Shown here: one piece after another, positions 18,801 through 26,904 of the stretch
Layout of the letters: the number at the start of each line of letters is the position of its first letter
Numbering within the stretch: position 1 is the first letter of the stretch
DNA from: Bradyrhizobium manausense
GTDB lineage: Bacteria > Pseudomonadota > Alphaproteobacteria > Rhizobiales > Xanthobacteraceae
Direction of reading: 5' to 3'
Length of the DNA: 64,000 bases
Assembly: GCF_018131105.1 (NCBI RefSeq)
Contig: NZ_JAFCJI010000001.1
Location: 2,232,001-2,296,000, forward strand
Translations under genes and position numbers: made by a program
Notes under the pieces: generated by a model
What the model was told of the DNA's origin: nothing
Database searches by the model: none
The model's input: only the letters and a program-made list of their open reading frames with translations

Positions 18801-21087
18801 CGAACTCGGCCTTGTCGCCTTCCGCGACGTTCTTGTCGCCGAACAGCGGCTTGATGCCAATCAACGCGGTCGCAGGCGCGACCGGCAGGACCAGCTTACG
18901 CTCGACGGCACGTCCGCCGGTCTCGACCATGCGGACGAAGATCTGCGCTTCCTGCGGACGCGTCGAGGCCGGCTGCTTGTCGAGCGTCACCGGGAAGGTC
19001 GCCACGCCGTTCGCGTCGGCTTCAGGCAGGTTCTCGAGCGGCGTGCGTTCGTTCGAGGTGGTCTGCTCGTCGTCGACGCCGAACTGGTAGCCTGCAAAGC
19101 CCGGACGTTCGCTCGCCGGCGCAATCAGCATGTCGCCTTCGAGGCTGAGGCCCGAGGCCGGCGCGCCGTAGAGGAAATGACCGTCCGCCTTAAGCTCCAC
19201 AGGAGCGTTAGCTTTGATCACCTTGTCCTTGGCGGACAAATCGAATTCGATCCTGTCAGGGACGTAATCCTCGACCATGAACGTGGTTTCACCGACGGAA
19301 GTCCCCTTCGGATCGGTGAAGGCGCGTACCCGCCACGTCCCTGTCGGAACGGCCGAGTTGAGCGGCACGGCGAGCGTGCGGCCGCCGGCGCCCTGGTCGG
19401 ACAATACGGCGCGGCGGAATTCCACGCCGTCCGGGCGCTCGATCACCAGCGTCAGCGGCCCGCCGTTGACGGCGTTGCCCTGCCCGTCGCGGAGCAGCGC
19501 GGTGAGGTAGACAGTCTCGCTGGAGCGATAGACGCCGCGCTCGGCGTAGACGAAGGCATCGGCGCCAGCAGGCACTGCACGGCCCGCGACGCCACGGTCG
19601 CTGAGGTCGAAGGCCGACGTCTTCAGGCTGAGGAAGGCGTAGTCGGCCTTCTCGCCGTTGACCGTCAGCATGGCCGGCGACAGGCCGCCCTCACCGCGCG
19701 CGAGCCCCGCCTCGAACAGCACATGGCCGGCGTCGTCGGTCTTGCGCGTCGCCAAAATCTCGTTGTTGCGGGCGACCAGCCGCACCTCGGCTTTGCCGAC
19801 CGGATCGGTGGAGGCCAGCGAATTGACGAAGACATGAATGCCGTCATTGCCGGAATAGGCGGCGACGCCGAGATCGGAGACGATGAACCATTGGGTGGCG
19901 AGCTGGTAATCATCGTCGCTGCCGGGGCCTTTGGCCGCCGCCGTCATCACGTAGACGCCGGGCTGGAGCTCGCCCAGCGCCTGGTCGACCGGAAAAGCGG
20001 TGATGACGTCCTGGTTCAGGTTCATTGCGGTCGCGAGCTCGCCGGACCAGACCTTCACGCCGCGCTCGTCGCCGAGATCAGAGAGTTGATACTTCGACAG
20101 CGTCTTCTGGAAGTCGCTGTCGACCACCGTATTGATCAGGTTGCGATCGCCGATCCTGTAAACGTTGATGTTCACCGCCGGCGTATTGACGCTGACCACG
20201 GGAATGCCACGCTGCCCGGTACGCGGCAGCACATAGGCGCGGCTGGTGAAGCGCACGAACGGCTTGCGATCGCGCACATAGATGTTGAACTCGGCCGATT
20301 TGGGCAGGCCTTCCTTCACGGTCGACGGCAGGCCGGCGCGCAGATTGACGTTGTAGCGTTCGCCGTGCTTCAGCCCGTCGACGCAGAGCTGCTTGCCCTC
20401 GGCCGACAGCGCCGGCTTGTCCTGGCCCGCCAGCGCCAGGTAGGGCGCGAAATCGGTCCGCTTGGCGAGTTCCTCGGAGAACTGGAAGCAGGCGCGCGGG
20501 CTCGCCGAATCCGAGTCCACGGTATAATCGAGCAGCCGGAAACCATGCTCGTCACGCAGCTTCTCGTAGGCGCCGCGGACGTCGGCGACCTCGCGCATGT
20601 CGAGCGACAGCCGCAGCGAATCCAGTGCCGGCCGCCACAGCTTGCGCTCCGATAGCGACTTGCCGAGCACGGCAAGCGCATCCGCCTCTTCGCCCGCATT
20701 GCCGGCGCGCATGTAGGCGATGTAGGCGGCGGTCGAGGCGCGTTCCAGCAGGAAGGTCTGCTCGCTCGAGCTCTTCGGCGTAATCTGGAAGACGACCTTG
20801 GCGAGACGCAGCCAGTTGCCGGCATCCTCCGGCGTGGTGGCGGCGATCTGGCCGAGGATCGAGAGCCCGGTGCGGTAGTCGTTGCGCCTGAAGGCGGCGT
20901 CGGCGTCCGTCTTCAGCGTCGCATTGGTCTTGGCGACGGGCCCCGCCTCGCTCTTGATCTGCGCCTCCAGCTTGATCGCGGAATCGGCAAGATCGTCGCG
21001 CTTGAACGCCTTGTCGGCGGCGTGCGCCGCACTCAAGCCAAACGCCAGCATGGCGCAGAACGTGACGGCGCGGACCAACCCGATCAT
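15883..21087 (-). CDS. Alpha-2-macroglobulin family protein with thioester motif
   Basis: A 1734-residue secreted protein with signal peptide MIGLVRAVTFCAMLAFGLSAAHA and no lipobox cysteine. The N-terminal ~250 residues are helical/TPR-like, followed by MG beta domains (e.g. AFVYAERGVYRSSETVYLTALL), the bait-region/MG7-type segment with AVDVGILNLTNYKPP, and the alpha-alpha toroid with the thioester motif YPYGCSEQ (Cys at ~1286). The C-terminal receptor-like domain ends in YVVRVVSPGKYVLPQAYVEDMYNPSRYG. Bacterial members are periplasmic protease traps and are classically encoded next to pbpC, as here. The ATG at 21087 has GGGAG seven bases upstream. A large plus-strand open frame over the same region is a shadow. 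Confidence 0.93.
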   Translation of the reverse strand: MIGLVRAVTFCAMLAFGLSAAHAADKAFKRDDLADSAIKLEAQIKSEAGPVAKTNATLKTDADAAFRRNDYRTGLSILGQIAATTPEDAGNWLRLAKVVFQITPKSSSEQTFLLERASTAAYIAYMRAGNAGEEADALAVLGKSLSERKLWRPALDSLRLSLDMREVADVRGAYEKLRDEHGFRLLDYTVDSDSASPRACFQFSEELAKRTDFAPYLALAGQDKPALSAEGKQLCVDGLKHGERYNVNLRAGLPSTVKEGLPKSAEFNIYVRDRKPFVRFTSRAYVLPRTGQRGIPVVSVNTPAVNINVYRIGDRNLINTVVDSDFQKTLSKYQLSDLGDERGVKVWSGELATAMNLNQDVITAFPVDQALGELQPGVYVMTAAAKGPGSDDDYQLATQWFIVSDLGVAAYSGNDGIHVFVNSLASTDPVGKAEVRLVARNNEILATRKTDDAGHVLFEAGLARGEGGLSPAMLTVNGEKADYAFLSLKTSAFDLSDRGVAGRAVPAGADAFVYAERGVYRSSETVYLTALLRDGQGNAVNGGPLTLVIERPDGVEFRRAVLSDQGAGGRTLAVPLNSAVPTGTWRVRAFTDPKGTSVGETTFMVEDYVPDRIEFDLSAKDKVIKANAPVELKADGHFLYGAPASGLSLEGDMLIAPASERPGFAGYQFGVDDEQTTSNERTPLENLPEADANGVATFPVTLDKQPASTRPQEAQIFVRMVETGGRAVERKLVLPVAPATALIGIKPLFGDKNVAEGDKAEFEIVFVSPEGKTLARDGLRYELLKMESRYQWYRQNNYWEYEPVKSTSRVADGDVTIAADKPSRISLAPRPGRYRLDVKSNDADGPVTSVQFDVGWYSDGSADTPDLLETSIDKPQYSSSDTMTVSVNVRTAGKLTVNVVGDRLLTTQTIDVKEGTAQVKLPVGKDWGTGAYVVATLRRPLDAAAQRMPGRAIGLKWFGIDKQARTLQVKLTPPDLIRPNSMLKIPVKLDGLNPGEDAKIVVAAVDVGILNLTNYKPPAPDDYYLGQRQLSAEIRDLYGQLIDGMSGTRGQIKSGGDAGAAELQGSPPAQKPLALYSGIVTVGADGTAEVSFDIPEFAGTARVMAVAWTATKLGRANTDVVIRDPVVLTTTLPRFLLNGDHGTVNLELDNVEGQAGDYVINVKTSGPVKMSGNPAITVKLAAKQRNSFALAIDATAAGQATLDVDIKGPNGLTLARHYALDVKAATQVLARRSIRTLAKGESLTLTSDMFSDLVPGTGSVSVSASLSTALDAATILKALDRYPYGCSEQITSRAMPLLYVNDLAAGAHLAMDTGVDQRIRDAIERLLARQGSNGSFGLWSAGGDDAWLDAYVTDFLTRAREKGFVVPDILFKNALDRIRNSVVNGNEPEKDGGRDLAYGLYVLARNGAAPIGDLRYLADTKLNNLATPIAKSQLAAALALVGDRNRAERVYGAALDSLAPKPVLEFGRTDYGSQLRDAAALVSLASEGNAPKATLTQAVARVETARGLTPHTSTQENAWLVLAARALAKENLSIEVDGQAIKTAVYRSYKADTLSGKPLKITNTGDAPVQAVVSVSGSPVTPEPAASNGFKIERNYFTLDGKPADISKVKQNDRYAVVLKITEAKPEFGHIMVSDYLPAGLEIDNPKLVSSGDSGTLDWIEDGAEPKDTEFRDDRFTAAVDRASDSKAIFTVAYVVRVVSPGKYVLPQAYVEDMYNPSRYGRTGTGNVEVRAAK

Positions 21088-21491
21088 GAAGGGACTCCCG
21101 GAAATCGCGGACGAACGCCGCGGCGGCGCTAAACTGCGCGGAAAGGGTGACAGACTCAAGGCGATGGAACCAAAGGTGCAAAACGTCGCATTCGCCATGG
21201 CAAGGCACGCCCAGAGGAGACCGATCGCGCTATCGCCGCGCACGCCGTCCTGTGGCGCAGCCAATACCGGACCAGTCGACCGGCGACCGTGTCCCGGAAG
21301 CTAGCCAGCGTTGCCGGCGACGTGATCCGTCGTCCAGTCCGCTGCCGCTCAACCCGGCACCCTGACACTCCACCGTTCCGCTTTGTCGCGGCACGGAGGA
21401 AAACGGTTCGGTTCAGACTTGGCGAAAGACCAGATTTTTCATATTGGCATGCTATACGAACGGCCCGCCCCCAGCCCGGGGCGGCCCAGAC
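21088..21491. other. Intergenic region upstream of alpha-2-macroglobulin and tRNA-Arg
   Basis: About 400 bases with no gene I can support. It must hold promoters for the minus-strand protease-trap operon and the plus-strand tRNA. The segment just before the tRNA (21430-21460) is AT-richer, including CTATAC at 21452, which may be the tRNA -10 region. Confidence 0.45.
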
Positions 21492-21568
21492 GGTCCCGTA
21501 GCTCAACTGGATAGAGCATCAGATTTCTACTCTGAGGGTTGCAGGTTCGATTCCTGCCGGGATCGCCA
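21492..21568 (+). tRNA. tRNA-Arg (anticodon TCT)
   Basis: 77 bases including an encoded CCA. The acceptor arm GGTCCCG pairs with CGGGATC (one G-T). The anticodon stem TCAGA/TCTGA encloses loop TTTCTAC with anticodon TCT, and the T-arm is GCAGG-TTCGATT-CCTGC. Reads AGA codons. Confidence 0.97.
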
Positions 21569-21739
21569 AGCCGCGGTCTTATCGAGCGAACGCCAGCGTT
21601 CATCTTGGCACGCCAACCGTCGCCCCCGCAAATCCATGGTGTTTCACGAACGCGTGGGTCGGCTTGCTCCGGTCTTTGAACAGAGGGGATGCGTCCTATT
21701 TATGCGCGGCGGGTGAGGTTTGCCCCAGAAGGAATCTGA

Positions 21740-21985
21740 ATGCCGCGTGCCGAATTGATGAGAATGGGAATCGCCTTTGTGGTGGCGATCGTTGCGATGT
21801 CGTTTCTGGCGCTCGATGCTGTGGTCGACGTCAACGCAACCGCGATCATGAAGCGCATCGAGACGGCGCGCGCGTCCATCGTGGATGTCGTAATGGCTCA
21901 GCCCCAACCCGCCTTCGCCGTTCAGGCCTGGACGCGTCACAACCAAGAGGGACCGGTCTTGGAGCATTGCTTGGCGATTGAGTGA
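21740..21985 (+). CDS. Small hypothetical membrane-anchored protein
   Basis: 81 residues. A hydrophobic helix at ~8-32 (MGIAFVVAIVAMSFLALDAVV) follows a short basic N-terminus. The rest is soluble and ends in EHCLAIE with one Cys. The ATG has GAAGGA six bases upstream. No family recognised. Confidence 0.6.
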   Translation: MPRAELMRMGIAFVVAIVAMSFLALDAVVDVNATAIMKRIETARASIVDVVMAQPQPAFAVQAWTRHNQEGPVLEHCLAIE

Positions 21986-22299
21986 TTCAAGTATGTCAGC
22001 AAGTCATCCTGCTATCCTTACAACTCGGCCGGATTTTCGCTTGTTCACGATCTGACTCTACTTCGTTCGCGGCGTGCGAATCGCAGTCGGGAAAATCCAC
22101 GCGGCCCACGTCTCAACGCGGCGTTTCATCCAGCGAGTCCGTCCACACATTCGGCAATGCAAGCCTGGTCCAATCCGGCGCACATTGTTCGCGGCCGCAC
22201 GACAGGATGCGCCTCGACATGGGAAGGACGTCACGACCGGCACGTTAGATGCGGCGAAACAGAGTGGTGCCGACCAGCCAGCCCGGTCGGCTTTAAAGG
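21986..22299. other. Region without a supported gene before a terminator-like hairpin
   Basis: Both strands are open in places, but codon use and composition are not convincing. A hairpin CCGACC...GGTCGG lies at ~22270-22290, just before the terminator at 22300. A short untranslated RNA is possible. Confidence 0.35.
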
Positions 22300-22335
22300 G
22301 CCCCCTGCTTGTTCCCCCAAGCACGGGGCTTTCTC
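22300..22335 (+). terminator. Intrinsic terminator with C-rich loop
   Basis: Stem GCCCC-C-TGCTTG / CAAGCA-C-GGGGC (11 pairs, one C-C mismatch) around loop TTCCCC, followed by TTTCTC. No protein gene directly upstream on this strand explains it. On the minus strand it could also serve the small gene at 22385-22537. Confidence 0.55.
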
Positions 22336-22384
22336 ATGACTGGCGACAAGCCCGAATTGCGCGGGCCTTGCTCACAGGAGGAGA

Positions 22385-22537
22385 TCAGTCTCTCCGCTCG
22401 TCGTCGCGACGATCGCGGGCGAGTTGATGCCAGGCCAGCGCCAGCTCGATGAGGCGTTGCCGGTCCGGGCCATCGGACGCCGCTGCGCGCTTCATCGCTG
22501 CCTCAGCCTCATGCTGTGGGTCGTACGTCGTACACAT
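22385..22537 (-). CDS. Small conserved-type hypothetical protein (50 aa)
   Basis: A 50-residue charged helical protein starting MCTTYDPQHEAEAAMKRAAA and ending ARDRRDDERRD, with RQRLIELALAWHQLA in the middle. I recognise this type as a frequent small protein in Bradyrhizobium, without a known function. An upstream in-frame extension exists to 22624 but is poorer in composition. Confidence 0.6.
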   Translation of the reverse strand: MCTTYDPQHEAEAAMKRAAASDGPDRQRLIELALAWHQLARDRRDDERRD

Positions 22538-22850
22538 GAGGCCAATTCTAGCCGGCTGATATGAACAAATGCGTGGCAAATTCGCCCGTATGATTGCGGT
22601 GGACAAAGTTGCACAGGCGCGCACGTTTCCCTCACGATATTACCGCAACGGATTAGCGCGCGACCGGCATACCAATGGCATCCCGCCGGTTTTTCGTATT
22701 TTCCTCAATCGGCAAGAGCCGAGCCCAAAGGGGGCAGCGCTTCAATCCGGCGGATCTGTGAATTGCATCACAGCCGAGTTCCCACGCATTCGCTAAAGAT
22801 CACTCCACGCGCAACAAGAACGCGGCCCGGGACGGATGGCTGGTCTCCTC
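22538..22850. other. Intergenic region, nothing recognised
   Basis: About 310 bases, less GC-rich than the genes around it, between divergent small genes. No promoter, repeat or open frame I would support. Confidence 0.4.
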
Positions 22851-23012
22851 ATGACACGCAAGGCAGAAGCCACGGCACAGGCCGACACACCATCGCGCAA
22901 GAGCGACCTGTTCGGTCTCGCCCTTCTCGCTGCCATCGTCCTGGTGATGACAGCCTGGATCGGCGGCCTGGTCTGGGCCGCGATGGCGTTCCTGACCTGG
23001 CTTGTCAGCTAG
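22851..23012 (+). CDS. Single-span membrane miniprotein (53 aa), paralogue of 39326-39487
   Basis: 53 residues: an 18-residue polar N-terminus, then a hydrophobic span from LFGLALLAAIVLVMTAWIGG to the end, finishing WLVS. It aligns without gaps to the 53-residue protein at 39326-39487, sharing LF at 20-21, MT-x-WI at 33-37, L40, WAA at 42-44, WL at 50-51 and a terminal S. The equal length supports the ATG at 22851 over an in-frame ATG at 22836. Function unknown. Confidence 0.7.
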   Translation: MTRKAEATAQADTPSRKSDLFGLALLAAIVLVMTAWIGGLVWAAMAFLTWLVS

Positions 23013-23088
23013 CGCGCAGAACAAGCGTGGACACAAATGAGACGGGCACCGGGCCCGCCTTATTCGCGTCGGTTCTCGCTCGAGAGCT

Positions 23089-23853
23089 TCAGTAGCAGGC
23101 GCGCGGATCGGCCTGCACGTACTGGCCGTTCGGATAGCGGTAGTAGCAATTGCCCTGGGCAAAATAGTAGCCGGGGCGCGACGCAGCCGTGGCGCCGGCA
23201 ATGGCGCCGGTCGCGCCCCCGATCACGGCACCTGCGGCCGCACCGGAGGCGTTGCCGGAAAGCAGACCGCCGAGCACGCCGCCAACGATAGCCCCGCCGA
23301 GCGCGCTGGCGCCGGGATCCGCGGGCGGCGGTGGGGGCGGCGGCGGTTCATAAGCGACCGGCGGACCGGGCGGAGCATAGGCCACCGGCACATCGTCGAT
23401 ATAGTCCTCGGAGATGTAGGCGGGCGGACCATCCATCCGCTGCGGATAATAATACCAGACGCCGCCAACATCCCACCACCAGCCGGGGCGGCCGTTGTGA
23501 ACCTCGTGGCGCCAGCGTCCGCCGTTCCAGGCGAGATTGCCGCGGTAGGCGTGTCCGCCCCAGTCGCGCGTCGGCACCGGGCCGCGTGCGAAATTGCGTC
23601 CGGGCGGCGGACCTCCCGCACCGTGCGGACCGGGAGCCATATGGGCCTGGCTACCGGGCGGTGGCGCGGGGTGCCCTGCCTGCTGCGGCGGCGGGCCCTT
23701 GCGCATGTTCTGGGGCGGCGCACCGGCGCCCTGCCCCGGCGGATGACCGTCGTGCCTTGGGGGACCCGCGTCCTGCGCTTGCGCTGATAACGCCAGCAAG
23801 GACATGGCCGAAACCATGGGAATGATGATCTTCATGCGGCTGGACGCACTCAT
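23089..23853 (-). CDS. Secreted Pro/Gly-rich protein with glycine-zipper segment
   Basis: 254 residues with signal peptide (MKIIIPMVSAMSLLALSAQA after a short n-region) and a Pro/Gly/His-rich low-complexity region to ~110. Next come a WGGHAYRGNLAWNGGRWRHE and GVWYYYPQR segment, then a glycine zipper (GGAIVGGVLGGLLSGNASGAA). The C-terminus is YYRYPNGQYVQADPRACY. Probably periplasmic or outer-membrane-associated. The upstream ATG at 23853 has an AGGGG element; MKIII at 23835 is the alternative. Confidence 0.75.
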   Translation of the reverse strand: MSASSRMKIIIPMVSAMSLLALSAQAQDAGPPRHDGHPPGQGAGAPPQNMRKGPPPQQAGHPAPPPGSQAHMAPGPHGAGGPPPGRNFARGPVPTRDWGGHAYRGNLAWNGGRWRHEVHNGRPGWWWDVGGVWYYYPQRMDGPPAYISEDYIDDVPVAYAPPGPPVAYEPPPPPPPPADPGASALGGAIVGGVLGGLLSGNASGAAAGAVIGGATGAIAGATAASRPGYYFAQGNCYYRYPNGQYVQADPRACY

Positions 23854-24026
23854 TCGTGCCTACCCCTCAACTTCCAGAAAATTGCCGTGGCTCATGCGCG
23901 ATAGACGATTCGGGCGCGCTTGGCTGATGCCGGCTGTCATAACTGACCTGCCAAAGCCGGCCATGTCCCGTTACAAATGTTTAAGATCACGGCAATTTTT
24001 CGGCTCTGCGGTCCGCCAGATGGAGT

Positions 24027-24254
24027 CTAGCGCGCCGGCTCGATCACATTGCAATTGCTTCGCCCCGACATCACGCAGTCCTGCATCTTGCTGGCCGCGG
24101 TAAGATCGCGGGCGAGCCACAAGCCAATTCCGAGGATGACGGCGGCAATGATGAGCCCGGCTATTGCGCCGCGACGGCTATCGCCGGATTGGGGCTTTGG
24201 CGGCGCGCTCGCCTTCTCGGCGGGGTCAGGCTTGTTGGAAGCAGGCTCGTTCAT
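24027..24254 (-). CDS. Small hypothetical membrane protein (75 aa)
   Basis: A Pro/Lys-rich cytoplasmic N-terminus of ~28 residues, one transmembrane helix (AIAGLIIAAVILGIGLWLA) and a short C-terminal tail with two Cys (DCVMSGRSNC). AAGG lies five bases before the ATG. It sits just downstream of a similar small exported protein on the same strand. No family recognised. Confidence 0.6.
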   Translation of the reverse strand: MNEPASNKPDPAEKASAPPKPQSGDSRRGAIAGLIIAAVILGIGLWLARDLTAASKMQDCVMSGRSNCNVIEPAR

Positions 24255-24310
24255 GGGGACCTTGTCGCTCGGCGAGGCCCTTTATCACCTCTGCGACGTC
24301 GCGTCACATC

Positions 24311-24559
24311 TCAGTCGCTGCTCAGCACCCTTGTCGGCCTCACGGCGACCTTGCGCGAGTTCTCGATCACGGAGACCGCCTGCTGTGTGCGTGGAGAGCA
24401 GCTCGTCAGGATGAACGCAATCTGGGTGCACTCCCAGGCGGCCCCCAGAACGGTGCTCTCGATGGGTTGCGGACGCGCGGCCAACACCACCGCGCCTGCG
24501 ACCGCCACTGCGGCAACCGTGATTGCAAGGGCTTTCAGGCTCAGCCGGAAAGAGATCAT
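24311..24559 (-). CDS. Small hypothetical exported or membrane protein (82 aa)
   Basis: An N-terminal hydrophobic helix (ALAITVAAVAVAGAVVLAA), then about 50 polar residues with two Cys (WECTQIAF, TSCSPR). Same strand as 24027-24254, 56 bases apart, so perhaps co-transcribed. No family recognised. Confidence 0.6.
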   Translation of the reverse strand: MISFRLSLKALAITVAAVAVAGAVVLAARPQPIESTVLGAAWECTQIAFILTSCSPRTQQAVSVIENSRKVAVRPTRVLSSD

Positions 24560-24823
24560 GCCCGTGCTCCGTCTCGTTGGGGCGGACGCTAGGCGCCGCC
24601 GCTGGGTGTCCTTATGAGGGACATCACAATTCGGCAGTTTTTCCGGGCTACGAAGGATCGGCTGGGTAAGCGATTTCGTTGACCTGATCGGCTGCGATTA
24701 TGGGTGGCTTCGCGGCGCATAGCGATGTACACGCTTCTGCGTCGCGCGGCGCCTGCTTGTGCCCAGCCGACGTACCAACAGACGCTGATGTAGGATTGAA
24801 AGCGAGGAAGACAAGGCTCGTCG

Positions 24824-25171
24824 ATGAGTGGATTTAGGGAACCCGGGTTCGCGGACCGGCAGAAGGCGGCACAGGATGCCCGCAAAAATCTTTTGAACAA
24901 ATTCAAGTCGCAGCCGGGACAGGATGATCCGGCTGTCGCGGCGCGTCGCGCCGAACGTGAAGCGCTCGCCGCCAAGCGGATCGAGGTCAAGGCCGCGCGC
25001 GAAGCCGAAAAGGCCGAGCAGAAGCGTGTCGCGGAAGAAGCTGCTGCCACGGAAGCGGCGCGGATCGCCCGCGAAGCGGAGGAAGCGGTTGCCAGGCAGG
25101 CTGAACTCGAAGCCGAGCAGAAGGCCAGGCGCGACGCGCGCTATGCCGCCCGCAAGGCCAAGCGCAAGTAG
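24824..25171 (+). CDS. DUF6481-type coiled-coil protein
   Basis: 115 residues. The N-terminus MSGFREPGFADRQKAAQDAR with KNLLNKFKSQPGQDDPAVAAR is the conserved part of this small family. The remainder is an Ala/Glu/Lys/Arg-rich coiled coil ending in a basic tail (ARKAKRK). Cytoplasmic; function unknown. A GAGGAAG sequence upstream serves as ribosome site. Confidence 0.8.
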   Translation: MSGFREPGFADRQKAAQDARKNLLNKFKSQPGQDDPAVAARRAEREALAAKRIEVKAAREAEKAEQKRVAEEAAATEAARIAREAEEAVARQAELEAEQKARRDARYAARKAKRK

Positions 25172-25292
25172 CGTTCGCCAGTCACGTTCAGTTGAATTTG
25201 GATTGAGACGTCACGTTCGGGGCGGTCGATGGACCGCCTCGAATTTTGTGTGCGTATCGGCTTTTTGCGGACGCTGCGACGACGACGGAAGA

Positions 25293-25535
25293 TCAGTTCT
25301 TCTTCATCATCCCGTCGTCTTTCTTCATGCCGTCCTTCGACATCGTGTCCTTCTTCATGCCGTCGTCCTTGGACATGGTGTCCTTCTTCATGCTGTCCTT
25401 GGACATCGTGTCCTTCTTCATCATGCCGTCGTCCTTGCCCATCTTGTCCTGGGCGAAAGCGGCCGGCGACAGCGCGAGGCCAAGCGAGAGAGCGGCAGCC
25501 GAGACGCCGAGCACGATGCGGGTGCGAATGGTCAT
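25293..25535 (-). CDS. Pentapeptide MXKDX-repeat secreted protein
   Basis: 80 residues: signal peptide (RIVLGVSAAALSLGLALSPAAFA, residues ~6-28), then a mature part made almost entirely of M-x-K-D-x repeats (DKMGKDDGMMKKDTMSKDSM and onward). The family is known as a small exported repeat protein of unknown role, with a highly charged Met-rich mature chain. The ATG at 25535 fits the signal peptide; the frame extends upstream to 25574. Confidence 0.85.
   Translation of the reverse strand: MTIRTRIVLGVSAAALSLGLALSPAAFAQDKMGKDDGMMKKDTMSKDSMKKDTMSKDDGMKKDTMSKDGMKKDDGMMKKN
25300..25450. repeat. Imperfect tandem repeat encoding MXKDX units
   Basis: Degenerate 15-base and 24-30-base units built on TCCTTCTTCATG/TCCTTGGACAT. 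They correspond exactly to the peptide repeats of the minus-strand gene, so this is coding repetition, not a CRISPR array. Confidence 0.8.
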
Positions 25536-25881
25536 GAGAAATAATCCCTTCGAGATGGTGTTTGTCAGCGACATGTGCCGCTACACAGTCTCGACGGATC
25601 GATGCCCGATCTTGTTACGCGATGTCGCAGATTTTTTCGGATGTCGTCGGGTGCGGGCTGCGCGATCATCGCCTGGCGCGCGACGTTAACGATGAGACAG
25701 CGACGTCGGGCGTGTGCAGCGCAGCAAGACCAACACTTGCCGCGGCATTCCGTCTCGAACTATCAGATGAGAGAACTCGGGGTCGAAGACCGGCTAGGAT
25801 GGGCCTCCGGGCCGGTCTGATGACCCGACCAGATCACGTCAAACAAGAACCATCGAAAGAAACCGACCAAGGGGATACTCC
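25536..25881. other. Intergenic region upstream of the TRAP transporter
   Basis: About 345 bases with no supported gene between the MXKDX gene and dctP-like gene. It should contain both divergent promoters; none is clear. AGGGGA at ~25871 is the dctP ribosome site. Confidence 0.45.
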
Positions 25882-26904
25882 ATGTTCACGCGTCGTCACC
25901 TGCTCGCGACCGCCGTCGCCGCACCCGCCATTCTCCGCTTCGGCATTGGCACCGCGCACGCCGCGACCACGCTGAAGATCTCGCATCAATTCCCCGGCGG
26001 CACCATCGACAAGGGCGATTTCCGCGACCGCCTCTGCCGCATGTTCGCAGCCGAAGTTGCCAAGCGCAGCAACGGCGACATCGCCGCCGAGATCTATCCG
26101 AACTCCTCGCTGATCAAGACCAACGCGCAATTCTCCGCGATGCGGAAGGGCGCGCTCGACATCTCGCTGTATCCGATGCCCTATGCTGGCGGCGAATTGC
26201 CCGAGACCAATATCGGCCTGATGCCGGGCCTCGTCACCACCTACGACCAGGGCATGCGCTGGAAGAAGGAGCCGGTCGGCAAGGCGCTGACCGACTTCCT
26301 CGCCGACAAGGGCATCATCCTGTTGAGCTGGGTGTGGCAGGCCGGCGGCGTCGCCAGCCGCTCCAAGCCGATCGTGTCGCCGGAGGATGCCAAGGGCCTG
26401 AAGGTGCGCGGCGGCTCGCGCGAGATGGACATGGTGCTCCAGACCGCCGGCGCCTCGGTGCTGTCGGTCCCCTCGAACGAAATCTACGCGGCGATGCAGA
26501 CCGGCGCATGCGATGCCGGCATCACCTCCTCCACCAGCCTGATCTCGTTCCGTCTGGAAGAAGTGGCGAAGTCGCTGACCTCGGGTGCGGGCGCCTCCTA
26601 CTGGTTCATGCTCGAGCCGCTGATGATGTCGAAGGCGATCTTCGACAAGCTGCCGAAGAACCAGCAGGACATCCTGGTCGCTGTCGGCCAGGAGCTCGAA
26701 GCCTTCGGCCGCAAGGGCGCGCAGGATGACGATGTCGAGGTCGCCAAGGTCTACGAGAAGGCCGGCGCAAAGGTTTCGGCGCTCGATGCCGCAACCGTCG
26801 GCAAGTGGCGCGACATCGCCCGCGACACCGCGTGGAAGGATTACGGCGCCAAGACCGCAACCGCCGCGAACCTGCTCAAGCTCGCCTCCGACGTCGCTGC
26901 ATGA
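25882..26904 (+). CDS. TRAP transporter periplasmic substrate-binding protein (DctP family)
   Basis: 340 residues with a twin-arginine-like signal (MFTRRHLLATAVAAPAILRF; R4-R5) ending near AHA. The mature DctP fold has ISHQFPGGTIDKGDF, EIYPNSSLIKTNAQFSAMRKG, DAKGLKVRGGSREMDMVL (the Arg that binds the ligand carboxylate in this family) and NEIYAAMQTGACDAG. It delivers an organic acid to the DctQM permease encoded next, whose genes overlap by ATGA. The ligand cannot be assigned. Confidence 0.92.
   Translation: MFTRRHLLATAVAAPAILRFGIGTAHAATTLKISHQFPGGTIDKGDFRDRLCRMFAAEVAKRSNGDIAAEIYPNSSLIKTNAQFSAMRKGALDISLYPMPYAGGELPETNIGLMPGLVTTYDQGMRWKKEPVGKALTDFLADKGIILLSWVWQAGGVASRSKPIVSPEDAKGLKVRGGSREMDMVLQTAGASVLSVPSNEIYAAMQTGACDAGITSSTSLISFRLEEVAKSLTSGAGASYWFMLEPLMMSKAIFDKLPKNQQDILVAVGQELEAFGRKGAQDDDVEVAKVYEKAGAKVSALDAATVGKWRDIARDTAWKDYGAKTATAANLLKLASDVAA

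Noticed and set aside
17968..20655. 895-codon plus-strand open frame opposite the alpha-2-macroglobulin gene
   Set aside because: It is the mirror of a high-GC gene; composition is Arg/Asp/His-rich and no motif is present, while the minus strand has a continuous family match.
22074..22427. Open frames on both strands between the tRNA-linked small gene and 22385
   Set aside because: Composition and lack of ribosome sites are unconvincing; a terminator hairpin lies inside both frames.
25300..25450. Regular repeats that could suggest a CRISPR array
   Set aside because: Units are direct, spacer-free and encode the MXKDX peptide repeats of a signal-peptide-bearing gene.
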